DNA from: Bacteroidales bacterium
GTDB lineage: Bacteria > Bacteroidota > Bacteroidia > Bacteroidales > UBA12077
Reading direction: 5' to 3'
Assembly (NCBI GenBank): GCA_030637515.1
Contig: DAOWGM010000121.1
Span: forward strand, 1-33,326
DNA length: 33,326 nucleotides
Shown: piece after piece, positions 32,965 through 33,326 of the stretch
Position numbering within the stretch: the stretch's first letter is position 1
How the letters are laid out: every line of letters begins with the position of its first letter
The notes under the pieces: generated by a model
Database searches by the model: none
What the model saw: only the letters and a program-made list of their open reading frames with translations
What the model was told of the DNA's origin: nothing
Translations under genes and position numbers: made by a program

Positions 32965-32982
32965 ACTGTTAATATCAACAGT
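32965..32982. promoter_or_regulatory. Palindrome upstream of the hydrolase operon
   Basis: ACTGTT-N6-AACAGT is a perfect inverted repeat about 100 bp upstream of the hydrolase start. A related ACTGTTAACAATTGTT word occurs at 32893. It could be a regulator site; nothing else supports this. Confidence 0.3.
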
Positions 32983-33004
32983 TCTTACAAGTTACAACAT
33001 ATCG

Positions 33005-33220
33005 TGTCAAGTAACAAAAAACATAGGAATAGTTGAAAAAAAGCAATTGCCAAAATCCTAATACAAACATATTGGTAAGCCTGCACAAACTCAACACACA
33101 ACCTAAGGCTTACCAAAAAGTTTGTAACCAACCCAATTTTGCCGTATCCGGCAATAAGTATTTCCCTCCTCAAAAAAAATGTTTTGGTATTTCATGGATA
33201 ACTTAACTACCAACTTGACA
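33005..33220. repeat. Large nested palindromic element in cassette 5
   Basis: The outer 8-bp inverted repeats are TGTCAAGT (33005-33012) and ACTTGACA (33213-33220). The inner perfect 10-bp arms are TTGGTAAGCC (33072-33081) and GGCTTACCAA (33107-33116), extended outward by imperfect pairing of ATACAAAC with GTTTGTAA. It is 216 bp with no credible ORF. It lacks the TAAC...GTTA ends of the attC-like sites, so it is probably a separate MITE-like element. Confidence 0.6.
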
Positions 33221-33245
33221 AGCAGGGCAATTCTAAGCGCACAAT

Positions 33246-33326
33246 TTGTAACATTGGGTCATAAAACATGCGGGGGTTTGGTGGTTTGCAGTCATTTTAC
33301 TATCTTCAACTTTTATTAGCGGGGGA
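33246..33326 (+). repeat. attC-like recombination site 5, left part only
   Basis: It begins TTGTAAC (33246-33252), followed by CATGCGGGGGTTTGGTGGTTT, close to type B sites (CGGGGTTTTTGGTGGTTTT), and a further ACTATCTTCAACTTTTATTA matching ACTATATTCAAACTTTATTA. The right half lies beyond the window. Confidence 0.7.

Larger units (their letters stand above)
30789..33326. mobile_element. Gene cassette 5 (two hydrolases, inverted), cut by window end
   Basis: It begins TTACAAATAATGCG after the G at 30788. Before TAAC at 33249 it has CGCACAATTTG. The arms match over 15 bases except positions 10 and 11, so the cassette is real although its genes read toward the recombinase. The coding content runs to 32865. 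The end site is cut by the window, so the true end lies beyond 33326. Confidence 0.7.

Noticed and set aside
32985-33173. A 62-residue minus-strand ORF
   Set aside because: It lies wholly inside the nested palindrome, has no recognisable product, and its composition follows the repeat.
33005-33220. The large palindrome as a sixth attC-like site
   Set aside because: It lacks the TAAC and ACCGTTA ends in either orientation, and no cassette-end match is found at its borders.
25195-33326. A CRISPR array
   Set aside because: The repeats are 133-200 bp, palindromic and separated by genes; there are no short unique spacers or cas genes.

Overview
The window looks like a chromosomal segment of a Bacteroidota bacterium. 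It is AT-rich and lacks Shine-Dalgarno-driven starts. It carries a type IX secretion / gliding-type C-terminal domain, DUF6702 and FISUMP proteins, many lipoproteins, and promoters of the Bacteroidota form TTTG-N19/20-TAnnTTTG. A marine or gut-related Bacteroidia lineage is plausible, but the genus cannot be fixed from the sequence.

Left part (1-22.4 kb), ordinary chromosome. In order: a cut-off secreted protein; a HupE/UreJ-like membrane protein divergent from a DUF6702 protein; a large T9SS-type secreted protein overlapping a TPR protein; an NlpC/CHAP-like secreted enzyme; a palindromic intergenic repeat; a cysteine desulfurase-selenophosphate synthetase fusion; an S9 peptidase lipoprotein; an NtrB/NtrC-type two-component pair; a FtsX/MacB-type permease behind a good sigma-54 promoter with two upstream palindromes; endonuclease III; a TPR sensor kinase; a Uup-like ABC-F ATPase; and a FISUMP protein. 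The FISUMP gene is bracketed by a direct repeat of the ABC-F gene's 3' end, a likely recombination scar.

Right part (22.8-33.3 kb), a mobile gene-cassette platform. A Panacea-type antitoxin/RelE-like toxin pair lies directly upstream of a complete tyrosine recombinase. A candidate attachment site (attI-like) follows the recombinase. Then come at least five cassettes, each ending in an attC-like imperfect palindrome: two long ones of about 200 bp, two of about 133 bp, and a fifth cut by the window end. For every cassette, the first 14-15 bases match the reverse complement of the bases just before its own terminal TAAC. That is what integron-type excision at G/TTA predicts. Arm changes between copies are compensatory, which supports a folded hairpin site. 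The recombinase has only 89 residues between catalytic Arg and HxxR His, compared with about 131 in IntI1, so it lacks the IntI-specific insertion. It also points toward the array, whereas intI is usually divergent from it.

How the array may work. The long attC-like sites each contain a TTTG-N19-TAAATTTG promoter that would transcribe the next cassette. Cassettes are mostly two-gene units. Cassette 1 pairs a HEPN protein (RX4H motif) with a RelA/SpoT-type nucleotide pyrophosphokinase, a plausible toxin or defence module. Cassettes 2-4 encode lipoproteins, secreted proteins and a membrane protein of unknown function. Cassette 5 carries two serine-hydrolase lipoproteins on the opposite strand. 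The toxin-antitoxin pair may stabilise the platform. The integron-like interpretation rests on sequence seen here; activity is inferred.
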